A DNA stretch of 64,000 nt from Planctopirus ephydatiae (GTDB lineage Bacteria > Planctomycetota > Planctomycetia > Planctomycetales > Planctomycetaceae), in contig NZ_CP036299.1 of NCBI RefSeq assembly GCF_007752345.1, forward strand, positions 1,689,001-1,753,000. Direction: 5' to 3'. A program made the position numbers and the translations under genes. The first letter of the stretch is position 1; each line of letters begins with the position of its first letter. Shown in pieces: positions 55,525-64,000 of this stretch. The notes below the pieces were generated by a model, which did no database searches, was not told the origin of the DNA, and saw only the letters and a list, made by a program, of their open reading frames with translations.

Positions 55525-56898
55525 TCAGGCTGCCAAGCTGGGATTGCTTCTTCGGATAGATTCAGACTGCATGGATGTGGCTGGTAGGCAGAAGGCGATC
55601 TGGATTGCAAGGACCACACCCGCTGCCAACAACGAGAGGGAGCTTGAAATCGCGACTCCGGTCAAGCCCATCCAGGATGCTAGTACTGGTGCGGTGATCG
55701 CGCATGTTGCAATCCCACAGATTCTTGCAGCGGCAATGTTTTTCCGGAGAGGGATTGCCATGGCTGCTCGCTCATTTGCCATGTAGAAGCAATATGTCGC
55801 AAGTTGTGTAGAACTGGCAAGTTGCGTCGAAACCATCGATTCAAAATCGTTTTCAGACATTTCCGCAAGACCGAAAGTCGATCGGAACAGGAAACTTCCG
55901 ACGAGACCGAAGAAAGCGAAACCTAACAATCCCACGCCTAAGGTTGTGGCAGAGTAGCGATACCATAAACGTCTGAACCTCGACCACTTTTGATCTGTTG
56001 AGAGCCAAGTCAAATCGGCAAGATAGAGTCGATCGTATAGGGGCACGAGGAGCGATACTGCGGCAAGTGGCCACCGCGTCGCGTAAGCAAGTAACACTAG
56101 CGCGTTGGATGAGACACTATTTGCGGCAGCTTGTTCTACAAGTGGCATTACTCCCATGACCAATGCCCCCGCCACCAGAGGTAAGGATTTCCATGCAACG
56201 CTGCCATCCGACGCCGCGCAACTGTCCCCTTCCAGTTTGATGCTGTTAGCTGGAGAGCGGAAGGTAGTCAGAAGTAAGATGGCAAGTTCGACTGTAGCGC
56301 CAATTGAATACAGAGCGGCGAGTATGTACACCGTGTGAATCGTTGTCGCAGAGAGACAAGCGATGATTATCATGGGTGTGATTGCTGAAGTGACCATATG
56401 CAGTCGATGACGACCCTGTGTGGCCTGCAATGTTCCAAGGATCGCGACAAGTCCACTCAAAGCTGGCCAGGGAAGAGTCAGCAGCGCGAGATTGTAGATC
56501 TGGGCTTTTGCGGATTGTGGAAGACCTGGCCAGAGAAATTCCGCTGTCAGTACGACGAAGAAGAGAGCAATTAGGCTCACGACGCTTAGGAGCAGGGTTG
56601 CTTCCCGGAGATGTTTTTTCAGCTCTACCTTTGCCGCAAAGTCTCCATGCTTCTGTCGCACGCGCTCGTGGCTTGTTGCCAGTGTGAATCCATACGATCT
56701 ACCTATGGCGCTGATGACCAGATTCCATATTGGCAACAGTGCATAAAACGAATTGATATCAGTCGTTACACCGAATGTCGCGGCGATGAGAATTTCACGG
56801 AAAAGCCCTATTCCGCGTGCAAAGATGCTAAGTGACAAGGACTCAATACAGGCCGCGGCCAGGATTCCAAATCTTCCTACAAGTGACATTGTCCGCAT
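55525..56898 (-). CDS. Wzx/MurJ-like lipid-linked oligosaccharide flippase (MOP superfamily)
   Basis: About 457 residues with 12-14 hydrophobic segments. The N-terminal part LSLSIFARGIGLFREILIAATFGVTTDINSFYALLPIWNLVISAIG resembles MurJ/Wzx (FLREVLIAAxFG...D.F..A). It should move the undecaprenyl-linked repeat unit across the inner membrane. Starts at ATG 56898, ATG 56889 or GTG 56931 are possible. Confidence 0.83.
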   Translation of the reverse strand: MRTMSLVGRFGILAAACIESLSLSIFARGIGLFREILIAATFGVTTDINSFYALLPIWNLVISAIGRSYGFTLATSHERVRQKHGDFAAKVELKKHLREATLLLSVVSLIALFFVVLTAEFLWPGLPQSAKAQIYNLALLTLPWPALSGLVAILGTLQATQGRHRLHMVTSAITPMIIIACLSATTIHTVYILAALYSIGATVELAILLLTTFRSPANSIKLEGDSCAASDGSVAWKSLPLVAGALVMGVMPLVEQAAANSVSSNALVLLAYATRWPLAAVSLLVPLYDRLYLADLTWLSTDQKWSRFRRLWYRYSATTLGVGLLGFAFFGLVGSFLFRSTFGLAEMSENDFESMVSTQLASSTQLATYCFYMANERAAMAIPLRKNIAAARICGIATCAITAPVLASWMGLTGVAISSSLSLLAAGVVLAIQIAFCLPATSMQSESIRRSNPSLAA

Positions 56899-56948
56899 GC
56901 CCCCCCACAATCCCGCATGTGACACAGCCACATGTGCAAAATCTCGAA

Positions 56949-57827
56949 TCAGGCGGCTTTAATGGCCGTGCCATTTGCAGCGTCGCCAAGGTAGGTTCCG
57001 ATGACTTGGTAGCTGATGTAAGGACGAGGGTCGTTTAATCGAAGGCTTATGGAAAAACCCATGCCCGCCAAGATCGTCCGGATCTCATCGAAGGTGCGAG
57101 CCGCCTCGTCACCACCTTGTTCAGCAAGAAAATCATGACACGAGACTACCATATGCTTTGTGCGTGAAAGCACAGAAGCAGCGCGTTTGAGTGCCGGCAG
57201 TTCAGCACCTTCAATGTTGATTTTCATGAAGGAGATTTCGTCGATACCCAAGGAGCCCATGAGTTTATCAAGCGTGGTTCCCGGCACAGAAAACCCACCC
57301 TCGCCACTATTAATTGCGTTTGACTTGTTCTCGGAGAGATCCGAGATTTGGACACTCTCATCACTATCGTGTATGGCAACGTGGATTGGAAAGACATTCG
57401 AGAGACCGTTAAGCCTGCATGTCTCTTCGAGGCATTTGTAGGTCGCCGGGTGGGCCTCGATGGCGATTACCCTTCCCGTTGGTCCGACCAACTTTGAAAG
57501 AGTGAGAGCGTTGTCTCCAACACTCGCGCCGAGATCAACAATCATGTCACCTTGACGAGGCTGATAGTGAGTCAGCCAATGGTCTCTTGTGGCGGCATCG
57601 CAGACGCTGGGAACCGAACACAACTGCGGCTTCAGATCAACTATGACATTCCGATCCTCCCAGTGCTGCCATCTACCTTGCTTTCGGTAGATAAGGATGA
57701 ACTTCTTGTGTCTCAATGTCGCGCGCATTGAAGCCAAGAAGGCCAACAAAAAATGCCCACCTGGAAAAGTAGCGATCAGATCTATACTGCGGCGTACACT
57801 CGATTTGACGTTTTCAACAAGACTCAT
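56949..57827 (-). CDS. FkbM-family methyltransferase
   Basis: 292 residues. SAM-binding VDLGASVGDNALTLSKL starts near residue 97, followed by VIAIEAHPATYKCLEE and ISFMKINIEGAELPALKRA, all FkbM features. It probably methylates a sugar hydroxyl of the polysaccharide. It is the first gene of the polysaccharide run; the adjoining gene upstream (cysteine-desulfurase family) is unrelated in function. Confidence 0.92.
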   Translation of the reverse strand: MSLVENVKSSVRRSIDLIATFPGGHFLLAFLASMRATLRHKKFILIYRKQGRWQHWEDRNVIVDLKPQLCSVPSVCDAATRDHWLTHYQPRQGDMIVDLGASVGDNALTLSKLVGPTGRVIAIEAHPATYKCLEETCRLNGLSNVFPIHVAIHDSDESVQISDLSENKSNAINSGEGGFSVPGTTLDKLMGSLGIDEISFMKINIEGAELPALKRAASVLSRTKHMVVSCHDFLAEQGGDEAARTFDEIRTILAGMGFSISLRLNDPRPYISYQVIGTYLGDAANGTAIKAA

Positions 57828-57890
57828 GGGGTATCTACTTCAGGGGCCGTGGGATATCGCGCCAAAAGAGATCAACAGCTTGGAAAGCTG

Positions 57891-58979
57891 TTAGCACTCG
57901 CCACTCACGCGCAGAGTGCCGCCGGTGTTTAGGGTGCCTAGCCATTGGTGGCAGAGGGGGGCACAGTGTAGGCCGGGGCGGGCTTCCATGCTGTATTCCT
58001 GTTCAAAAATGATCGCCAAATCGTGCGGCGAGAATCCTTCCGCCGTCACGCTTAAAATGTTCACACTCGGACTGTCCGGCAAAATTAGCCGAATTCCCGG
58101 AAATGTGGAAAGAGCAATTTGCCAGCCCGAACGAGAAAATTGCTCGCGCTCTTGAATTTCCTGCAAGGATTGCCCGGCTAACCAATCCAGGGCGGCGGAA
58201 AGTCCGGCGATGCCCGGGAGATTCTGATTGCCGGCCTCGAACCTGGCGGGCCCTGCCGTGGGTGGGGCGAGATCTTCGCTGGCGAGGCCTGTGCCGCCCA
58301 GTCGCCAGGGGGAAATTTCTTCATCAAGGCCCGCTCGAATGTAGAGCAGGCCGGTGCCGAGAGGGCCCTTCAAGCCTTTGTGCCCTGCCATGGCAAGGAT
58401 ATCGACAGGCTGGGAAGACATGTCCAGCGGGAGAATCCCGGCTGTCTGCGCGGCATCCACAAGGTAGAGAGCACCAGCTTCCCGGCAGATGGTGCCCAGA
58501 TCGTCGATGGGCTGGATAACGCCGGTGACGTTGCTGGCGTGGGTGGTGATGACGAGCCGGGTGTGGGGCCTGAGGGCAGCGCGGAGATCGGTGGGTTCAA
58601 TCCAGCCTTGAGGGTTGGGAGTGAGCAGGGTCTGGGTGATGCCGAGGGTTTGTTCGAGCCAGGCGAGGGGGCGGAGGACGGAATTGTGCTCGAGCAGGGT
58701 GGTGACGACATGGTCGCCGGGCTTCAGCAAGCCGCGAATGGCCAGATTGAGGCTATCGGTGCAGTTGAGGGTGAAGACAAAGCGATCGGGGGGGGCATTG
58801 AAGAACCGCCCGACTTTGAGACGGCATTGATCGATGATCGCTTGAGCTTCGAGAGCGGAGCGGTAGGTGCCTCGGCCGGCTGCAGCCCCGCACTCGGTGA
58901 GGTACTTGAGCATGGCTTCGGCGACACCGGGGGCTTTGGGGAAGCTGGTCGCGGCGTTGTCGCAGTAGAGTCGGGGCAT
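57891..58979 (-). CDS. Cysteine-desulfurase-family class-V aminotransferase
   Basis: 362 residues from the ATG at 58979 giving MPRLYCDNAATSFPKAPGV, the standard opening; the open frame reaches 59264, but that part crosses a repeat and a terminator. PLP lysine K201 in AGHKGLKGPLGTG, D174 in VDAAQTAG, and a Cys in RPGLHCAPLCH near the end are present. This matches the subgroup of SufS-like enzymes of about 370-380 residues. It would supply sulfur, but no suf or isc partner is near, so another use is possible. Confidence 0.9.
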   Translation of the reverse strand: MPRLYCDNAATSFPKAPGVAEAMLKYLTECGAAAGRGTYRSALEAQAIIDQCRLKVGRFFNAPPDRFVFTLNCTDSLNLAIRGLLKPGDHVVTTLLEHNSVLRPLAWLEQTLGITQTLLTPNPQGWIEPTDLRAALRPHTRLVITTHASNVTGVIQPIDDLGTICREAGALYLVDAAQTAGILPLDMSSQPVDILAMAGHKGLKGPLGTGLLYIRAGLDEEISPWRLGGTGLASEDLAPPTAGPARFEAGNQNLPGIAGLSAALDWLAGQSLQEIQEREQFSRSGWQIALSTFPGIRLILPDSPSVNILSVTAEGFSPHDLAIIFEQEYSMEARPGLHCAPLCHQWLGTLNTGGTLRVSGEC

Positions 58980-59074
58980 GGGAGAGTTGTGTTTGATGTT
59001 TGTGGGTTGATGGTTGGAAGTTGGTGGTTTGTGAAAGCCTTGTTTGAGGGATGGCTGAGGTTTGTATTCCGGGG

Positions 59075-59104
59075 CATGCTTGCCCAGTGCTGCAAGCATG
59101 GCAC
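59075..59104 (+). repeat. Dispersed 30-nt hairpin repeat, copy 3
   Basis: CATGCTTGC...GCAAGCATGGCAC, nearly the same as the copy at 14083 (the centre differs by a base). Confidence 0.75.
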
Positions 59105-59139
59105 GAAGCCGAACATCAAATGCCAGATACCACCTCTGT

Positions 59140-59180
59140 AAAATAGAAAACGCCGCAGTCACTGGCCAGTGACTGCGGCG
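59140..59180 (-). terminator. Terminator of the secretin gene, perfect palindrome
   Basis: 59151-59180 is a perfect 15-bp inverted repeat with no loop bases. On the minus strand it is followed by TTTTCTATTTT. It lies about 130 bases past the secretin stop. Confidence 0.88.
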
Positions 59181-59312
59181 GGCGAGGATTTGCGACGGAT
59201 CCTCGTCAGGTGGTGATTTTGACTTCCTGCGTCCTGAGCGACGTGGATCGGAGTTCTTTGTCACTCAGGTCAGGAATCGAATCGGGAGTACCTGGTTTTC
59301 ACTTGTGCGGGG

Positions 59313-62300
59313 TTAGTCGATTTCGACGCCCAGCAGCTCTTCTTCTTCTTCCTGGATCACGATGCGAGGCGTCACCATCAGCATGAGACTCTCGGTTTCG
59401 CGGCCCACGCCGGAGTTCTTGAACAAGCGGCTGACGTAAGGAATCTTGTTGAGGATGGGGACACCGGCCATGTTGCGTCCTTCGCGGAGTCGCTTCACGC
59501 CACCCAGAAGGACGGTTCCACCATCGGGCACACTCACGGTGGTGAGAACAGTCACCTGTTCAACCACGGGGAGCTGAACCACCTGGGCAGGCTGCTGAAC
59601 CTGACCGTTCTGGTTGTTGCCACCCTGGTTGTTACCTCCCTGGTTGACCTGGCCCATGGTGACCCGGCTGGCCTGATTGGCAATCGGGGCAGAGCCACCA
59701 AAGCCACCGATACCGCCGAAACCTGCCTGTGCTTGCCCTTGGCCGCCCCCAGCCTGGACACCACCGAAGGCCTGCCCGCCACCACCACCGCCTGCCTGGG
59801 CCTGGTTACCAGTGACACCACTGGCTGTCGAGAAGGTCTGGACATCGGTGATGCTGGTAAAGTTGGGGATGATTGTCAGTCGGACGTAGCGGCGGTCGGC
59901 AGAGATCACGGCGGTGACCGTCAGGCTCACACCTTCGGGGAACTGCTGAATCTGTGGAGTCTGGATGGCAGCACCGACACCGACTGTGGTGTTGTAACCA
60001 GTGACGAAGAAGCGGTTGACTGTATCGGAGACGGTGGCTGTCTGGCCGTTGAACAATGTCAACTTGGGGGCAAACAGCAGGTTGCTGCGGCTATCGCCTT
60101 GAGCGGCCTGGATGAAGAAGAACGCTTCGAGGTCACTCAGGATGGCCAGACCGGTGGTAAGACCGGCGGTGGGGTCAAATCCACCAAAGTCAGGCACACC
60201 GATATCGAACGATCCTTGACGGAAGGGGATATCGAGGTCGGGTGTGAAGCTGTTCTGGCTGCCCAGACCAACAATTGTGCCACCCTTCTGATAGCTGCTA
60301 CGCTGTGTCGTATTGCGTGTGGGCTGTGTACCGAACAGACCTGCACCTTGCTGCGCCTGCTGACCTTGCTGACCTTGAGTTCCGGTTGCACCTGTCGTGC
60401 CCGCAGTATTCGCTGATGTAGTTCCTTGTGTGGGCAACTGCACGGCACCGAATGGTGGCAATGGCAGGCCCTGGTTGTCGGTTTCCGGACCACCGACTGT
60501 CGAGTTGACGTTGAAGTCGAAATCGACACCGATGCGTTCGAAGAAGGTATCGCTGACAGTCACGAAGCGAACTTCCACCGTGACCTGAAGATCCTGCAAC
60601 CGACGGAGCTGCTTGAGCAGATCGGTGATTTCTTCATGGACGGCCTGGGTCTGGCGGATGACGAGCGAGAGAGTGGTTTCGAATCGCTGAATCGATGCCG
60701 GTCCACCGACCTGTTCCCAGCTATCGGGAGCGATGGTGCGGGTGATCAGTTCGATCAGTGTGTCGTAATCGGTGCTCTGAGTCGGTTGCTGAGGAGCACG
60801 TGGATTGCTACCGACCTGATTCAGGCCGCCAGCGACGTTTGGTGCCACCTGAGCCATGGACTGGCCACCCATGCCGCCCATCCCGGCGGGGACAGACATC
60901 ATGCTGCCGGCTGCCTGGTTGAGGCTGCCGTTGCGAGGATCGACATTGTTCATGCCGACACCCACACCTGTGGCGAAGTTGGGAATAGGAACCACGAGGT
61001 CGGCGACTGGGTAGGTCACAGCAATCATCTGCCCCTGCTGACGCAGACGACTGGTGATTTTGAGGACATCGTCCTGGATCATGTAAGCGAGGTTGAAGCG
61101 TTCGAGAATCAGGTTCAGCACGCTCTTCAGAGGAATGCCATCGACATCGATGCTGACGAGAGCGTCGGTCGTGGCTCCTTCTTCTTCGACACCGCGAGGA
61201 TCGATCACAATGTTGATATCCGTCATGGCGGAGATCTTCTTGATGACTTCACCCAGGGGGACGTCGTCTTCATGGAGGGAGACAGCCCGGTTCAGGCTTT
61301 CCTGGATCTTGAGTTCGGCATCGGTTCGCTTGCGGTTATCGGTCCCGAATTTCGAACGACGAGCTGACAGATCCTTCCAGTTTTCCGGGTAGGCCACTGG
61401 GTTTTCATCACCCACGTTGACGAGCATGGCCTGCTCGACATCGTTGAACATTTTCCAGTGAGATTCGTCTTTCCGATCTTTGAGCTGAGCGTTGATCTCG
61501 TTGCGGCGAGCATAGCGAGACTTGTAGATCAAAGTTTCGGAAGTGGGTTCACTGGGGTTGAGTTCTTTAGCCTTCTTGGCAACGACTTCGGCTTCGGCGA
61601 ATCGCTTCTGCTTGAAGAGTTCGTTGAATTCTTCGACCAGCTTGGCGTATTCCTGCTCGATGCGAATCTTGGTTTCTGTGGAACCCTTGATTCGAGCGAG
61701 CACTTCTTCATTGTGACGCTTCTGATCAAGGTTTGGCTTACGCTGCTCAATTTCGTTGGTGAGCGAAACGCGAGTCTTGCCCAGAGAGGACTGCAGTTGA
61801 GCCATTGATTCTGGCGAAAGCTCGGAGCTTTCGATGGTGGCCAACTGGCGATCGATCATCTGCAGAGCGGTTTCTGGATCTTTCTCGCGAAGCTGCTCGG
61901 CCTTGAAGATGGTGCTCAAAGTTTCCGTGCGAAGACGATCAAACTGAAGCGACCTGGCCTTGGCGGCATCGTCAATCACGCCACCTTCGGTCAAAGCGGG
62001 GCCACTTTCGGTCTGATGGTTCACCATCTGAACATCTCGGCCACCCTTAGGTGCGAGTTCCCGCATGTAATCCCGCAATCGCTGAGCACGGAAGCGATCA
62101 AGCTTCTGGCCAGATTCGTAAGCCTGGCTGAATGCCTGGTAGGCTGCTTCGCGATTGCCACGATTGAGTTCGAACATGCCACGGTTGTAGAGATCGATCG
62201 CGGAGAGTCCCTGAGCGGCAGCGATCGGAGCTGGCGCCTGGGAGTCATCTTCCCAGGGGGATGCTGCAGGAGCCTGATCAGCTCGTGCCAGATCGACTGC

Positions 62301-63995
62301 AGCCGACTTGGTTTCACCGGCTGGCACTGTGGCACCGGCTGGTTGAACCTTGGTGCGGCTGGCCATCATGGTGGCGGATTCCGCTTCGATATCGGCCAGA
62401 ACAGCATCAGGAGTGTCAGCAAAGACTTCGTAAGCGATGTTCATCGCTTCTGCTTTGGTGGCCAGAGCGCGAGCCTTCTCAACCTGACCAGCAGCCAGTG
62501 CATTTCGAGCCTGCTTCAGCAGTTCGGAAGCTTCTGTGCGGGCCTTGATGACGGCGGGGTCATGATCGGCGACTGCAGCACCACTGGCGGCGTTGTTGCC
62601 CCGTGTGGCCATACGAGCGGCATCGGCAATCACGATTTCTGGACGATCTTCGAAGAGCTGGTAAGTCACTTTGCTGGCACTGGCCAGCTTTTCAGCTTCC
62701 ATAGCCTTACGGCGAGCCTCTTCAATCAGTCCACCCTTCAAGGCCGAACGAGCTTCGACCAGCAACTGGGTGACCTGTGCTTTGGCAGCGTTTTCGGCGT
62801 TGGATTTGGGGGCATCCTGGGCAGCAGAAGCCTGAGCGATCTTCGCTGCAGACTGGCTGCGAGTTTCAATTTCGGAAAGAATCAGTTCGGGGCGATCATC
62901 GAAGAGCTTGTAGGAAGCACCCAGTTTCTGAGCTTCGATGGCTTTGGCTTTGGCAACAGAATACTGTCCGGCCAGCATCGCTTCGCGAGCTTCGAGAATC
63001 AGGGCTGTGGCTCGCTGACTGGCCTCTTCTTCCGGACGCTGCTCGGAAGCCATGGTTACTGTGGGCTTGGTCGCTGCCCCAGTCACGGTGGTGGTTCCCT
63101 GCTTACGATCCAGATCGGCAATCACCAGTTCGGGGCGATCATCAAAGAGACCATAGCTGACTTTCAGCTCCATGGCTGAAAGAGCTTTCTTGCGGGCGGC
63201 ATCGTAATCACCGGTCCGAATATCGTTACGGGCTGAAGTGACCAGTGCCTCGGCCTGAGCCTTGGCGGAACTGCCTGTCAGTCCTTTCACGCCAGGTGAA
63301 GAGGCTTCTTCTTCAGCAGTCAGACTGGCCCAATCGGGAGTCTGGCCTGAGGTGAGTTGAATTTCGCTCTTAGGAGCAGGAGTTGACGGTTCGGCCCAAG
63401 CCATCTGATCGGCTTTGGCAGATGTTCCATCCTGCAACATGGCCAGAAATTCACCGGGCGAAACTTCACCCTTGGAGAATTTGAGGCGAGCCTCGCGAGA
63501 GATCTGGAAAGCCTGGGTTGCCAGAGTGGTCGCATCCTTCGTGCGCCCCTGCTGTGCAGCCACTTTGGCCTGCGACATCAGACGCTCGACACGAGTCTTG
63601 GCTGCCTCATCGACACCAGCCGGGAGACTGGAGCCTTCGGGCGACTGAGACCGGATCGAACTCTGGTCTTCCAGAGTGGACCTGCTGGCCACTGGCGAAC
63701 CCGATGTTCGCTGGCGGGCCCGGCTCAGGTACTCGGCAGCGACCTGACGTTCAGCCAGGTTGAGTTCGCTGTGGTTGACACTGCTGGAGAGAAGGAGCGG
63801 AATCGCTTCTTCGTACCGGCCACGCAGGTAGAGCTCTTTGCCCCGCTTGAAAGCGTCTCGGGCAGCAATCGCCTGCTGTTCTGTCCGCGGGGCATTCCCG
63901 GCAGACAATGTCCTTGTTGTGGTCGCAAGATTTGTCAGCCAGAGTGCAGCGGCGACCAAACTGCTGCACGCGATCAAACCAATGACCCTACCCAA
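59313..63995 (-). CDS. Giant secretin-domain protein with N-terminal tandem repeats
   Basis: 1560 residues from a TTG at 63995; the true start may lie past the window edge. A signal peptide-like stretch opens it (MGRVIGLIACSSLVAAALWLTNLAT). A short TPR-like piece follows at 40-95, then a degenerate repeat at 131-187 and four clear repeats at about 243-298, 325-378, 402-460 and 482-539. These share [KQR]A..L...AR.A...G....AR.KA..AE.L...Y.LFDDRPE.V.ADI. More TPR-like and coiled-coil parts come next. A secretin N-domain lies near 905-980 (DVPLGEVIKKISAMTDINIVIDPRG...). The C-terminal secretin domain ends PDGGTVLLGGVKRLREGRNMAGVPILNKIPYVSRLFKN. It should form a ring pore in the outer membrane for type II-like export or pili. 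Confidence 0.85.
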   Translation of the reverse strand: MGRVIGLIACSSLVAAALWLTNLATTTRTLSAGNAPRTEQQAIAARDAFKRGKELYLRGRYEEAIPLLLSSSVNHSELNLAERQVAAEYLSRARQRTSGSPVASRSTLEDQSSIRSQSPEGSSLPAGVDEAAKTRVERLMSQAKVAAQQGRTKDATTLATQAFQISREARLKFSKGEVSPGEFLAMLQDGTSAKADQMAWAEPSTPAPKSEIQLTSGQTPDWASLTAEEEASSPGVKGLTGSSAKAQAEALVTSARNDIRTGDYDAARKKALSAMELKVSYGLFDDRPELVIADLDRKQGTTTVTGAATKPTVTMASEQRPEEEASQRATALILEAREAMLAGQYSVAKAKAIEAQKLGASYKLFDDRPELILSEIETRSQSAAKIAQASAAQDAPKSNAENAAKAQVTQLLVEARSALKGGLIEEARRKAMEAEKLASASKVTYQLFEDRPEIVIADAARMATRGNNAASGAAVADHDPAVIKARTEASELLKQARNALAAGQVEKARALATKAEAMNIAYEVFADTPDAVLADIEAESATMMASRTKVQPAGATVPAGETKSAAVDLARADQAPAASPWEDDSQAPAPIAAAQGLSAIDLYNRGMFELNRGNREAAYQAFSQAYESGQKLDRFRAQRLRDYMRELAPKGGRDVQMVNHQTESGPALTEGGVIDDAAKARSLQFDRLRTETLSTIFKAEQLREKDPETALQMIDRQLATIESSELSPESMAQLQSSLGKTRVSLTNEIEQRKPNLDQKRHNEEVLARIKGSTETKIRIEQEYAKLVEEFNELFKQKRFAEAEVVAKKAKELNPSEPTSETLIYKSRYARRNEINAQLKDRKDESHWKMFNDVEQAMLVNVGDENPVAYPENWKDLSARRSKFGTDNRKRTDAELKIQESLNRAVSLHEDDVPLGEVIKKISAMTDINIVIDPRGVEEEGATTDALVSIDVDGIPLKSVLNLILERFNLAYMIQDDVLKITSRLRQQGQMIAVTYPVADLVVPIPNFATGVGVGMNNVDPRNGSLNQAAGSMMSVPAGMGGMGGQSMAQVAPNVAGGLNQVGSNPRAPQQPTQSTDYDTLIELITRTIAPDSWEQVGGPASIQRFETTLSLVIRQTQAVHEEITDLLKQLRRLQDLQVTVEVRFVTVSDTFFERIGVDFDFNVNSTVGGPETDNQGLPLPPFGAVQLPTQGTTSANTAGTTGATGTQGQQGQQAQQGAGLFGTQPTRNTTQRSSYQKGGTIVGLGSQNSFTPDLDIPFRQGSFDIGVPDFGGFDPTAGLTTGLAILSDLEAFFFIQAAQGDSRSNLLFAPKLTLFNGQTATVSDTVNRFFVTGYNTTVGVGAAIQTPQIQQFPEGVSLTVTAVISADRRYVRLTIIPNFTSITDVQTFSTASGVTGNQAQAGGGGGGQAFGGVQAGGGQGQAQAGFGGIGGFGGSAPIANQASRVTMGQVNQGGNNQGGNNQNGQVQQPAQVVQLPVVEQVTVLTTVSVPDGGTVLLGGVKRLREGRNMAGVPILNKIPYVSRLFKNSGVGRETESLMLMVTPRIVIQEEEEELLGVEID

Positions 63996-64000
63996 GGTAG

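Larger units (their letters stand above)
58980..59312. other. Gap with repeat and terminator
   Basis: 333 bases containing the dispersed repeat (59075-59104) and the 30-base palindrome (59151-59180). No gene seen. Confidence 0.5.
9425..64000 (+). other. placeholder removed: see next entry
   Basis: Coordinate entry error; the gene is described in the following entry. Confidence 0.

Noticed and set aside
58980-59264. Long N-terminal extension of the cysteine-desulfurase-family gene (back to 59264)
   Set aside because: It reads through the dispersed repeat and the palindromic terminator, is low-complexity (KPQPSLKQGFHKPPTSNHQPTN), and the family start MPRLYCDNAATSFP is at 58979.
1-64000. Mobile elements, CRISPR arrays, toxin-antitoxin or restriction systems
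   Set aside because: No transposase, integrase, direct-repeat spacer array, nuclease-methylase pair or small toxin pair could be recognised on either strand.

Overview
The window looks like chromosome from a planctomycete, most likely of the Planctopirus/Rubinisphaera/Schlesneria type (moderate GC). This is inferred from the gene content: a PQQ-type beta-propeller protein with the WPGWRGPNRD opening, a DUF1080-ThuA fusion, a DUF1570-like metalloprotease, a bacterial calpain, an unusually long secretin with an N-terminal repeat array, a glycine-rich secreted protein and a small CPxC zinc-ribbon protein. No phage, transposase, integrase, rRNA or CRISPR array is visible. One tRNA gene was found.

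Layout. 1-6.3 kb, mostly minus strand: beta-propeller protein (cut by the window edge), iron-type alcohol dehydrogenase, SpoIID/LytB-domain protein, a TPR protein carrying two RNA polymerase alpha-CTD-like domains, and a small zinc-ribbon protein. 6.4-11 kb: clpC, divergent from a fusion of a Clp-N-like domain with ThiD2 and ThiE. 11-17 kb: a GC-rich orphan, a membrane GDSL hydrolase that runs antisense through tRNA-Gln, a gene-poor stretch with hairpins, a Gly-rich secreted protein and a SnoaL-like secreted protein. 17-25 kb, housekeeping: EamA exporter, ispG, a cystathionine gamma-synthase/lyase, dcd, nth, and a DUF58-MoxR pair. 25-31 kb, envelope genes: a tandem kinase/pseudokinase of WaaP type coupled to a zinc-metalloprotease lipoprotein, a calpain-like protease and a leucine-rich repeat protein. 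31-36 kb: sucA and sucB of the 2-oxoglutarate dehydrogenase complex. 36-46 kb: metallo-beta-lactamase-fold protein, PilZ protein, large Hsp70-like protein, DUF1080-ThuA protein, and a MarR, pirin, DoxX group.

45.5-57.9 kb is a continuous minus-strand block for surface polysaccharide. Reading in the direction of transcription it holds an FkbM methyltransferase, a Wzx-type flippase, a Wzy-like polymerase, three GT-B glycosyltransferases, an NAD-dependent sugar epimerase/reductase and a PglC-like phosphoglycosyl transferase. These are followed by a secreted alpha/alpha-toroid plus beta-helix protein and an RluA-type pseudouridine synthase. The set is close to self-sufficient for making and exporting a heteropolysaccharide by the Wzx/Wzy route. 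After it come a cysteine-desulfurase-family enzyme and a secretin of at least 1560 residues.

The points most worth a second look are the repeat-array secretin, the Clp-N/ThiD2/ThiE fusion beside clpC, the TPR/double alpha-CTD protein with an apparent TTG start, the kinase-pseudokinase/metalloprotease pair, the coding sequence running antisense through a tRNA gene, the GC-rich orphan, a perfect 20-bp inverted repeat, and a dispersed 30-nt hairpin repeat present three times. No single region is clearly a new defence or mobile system.
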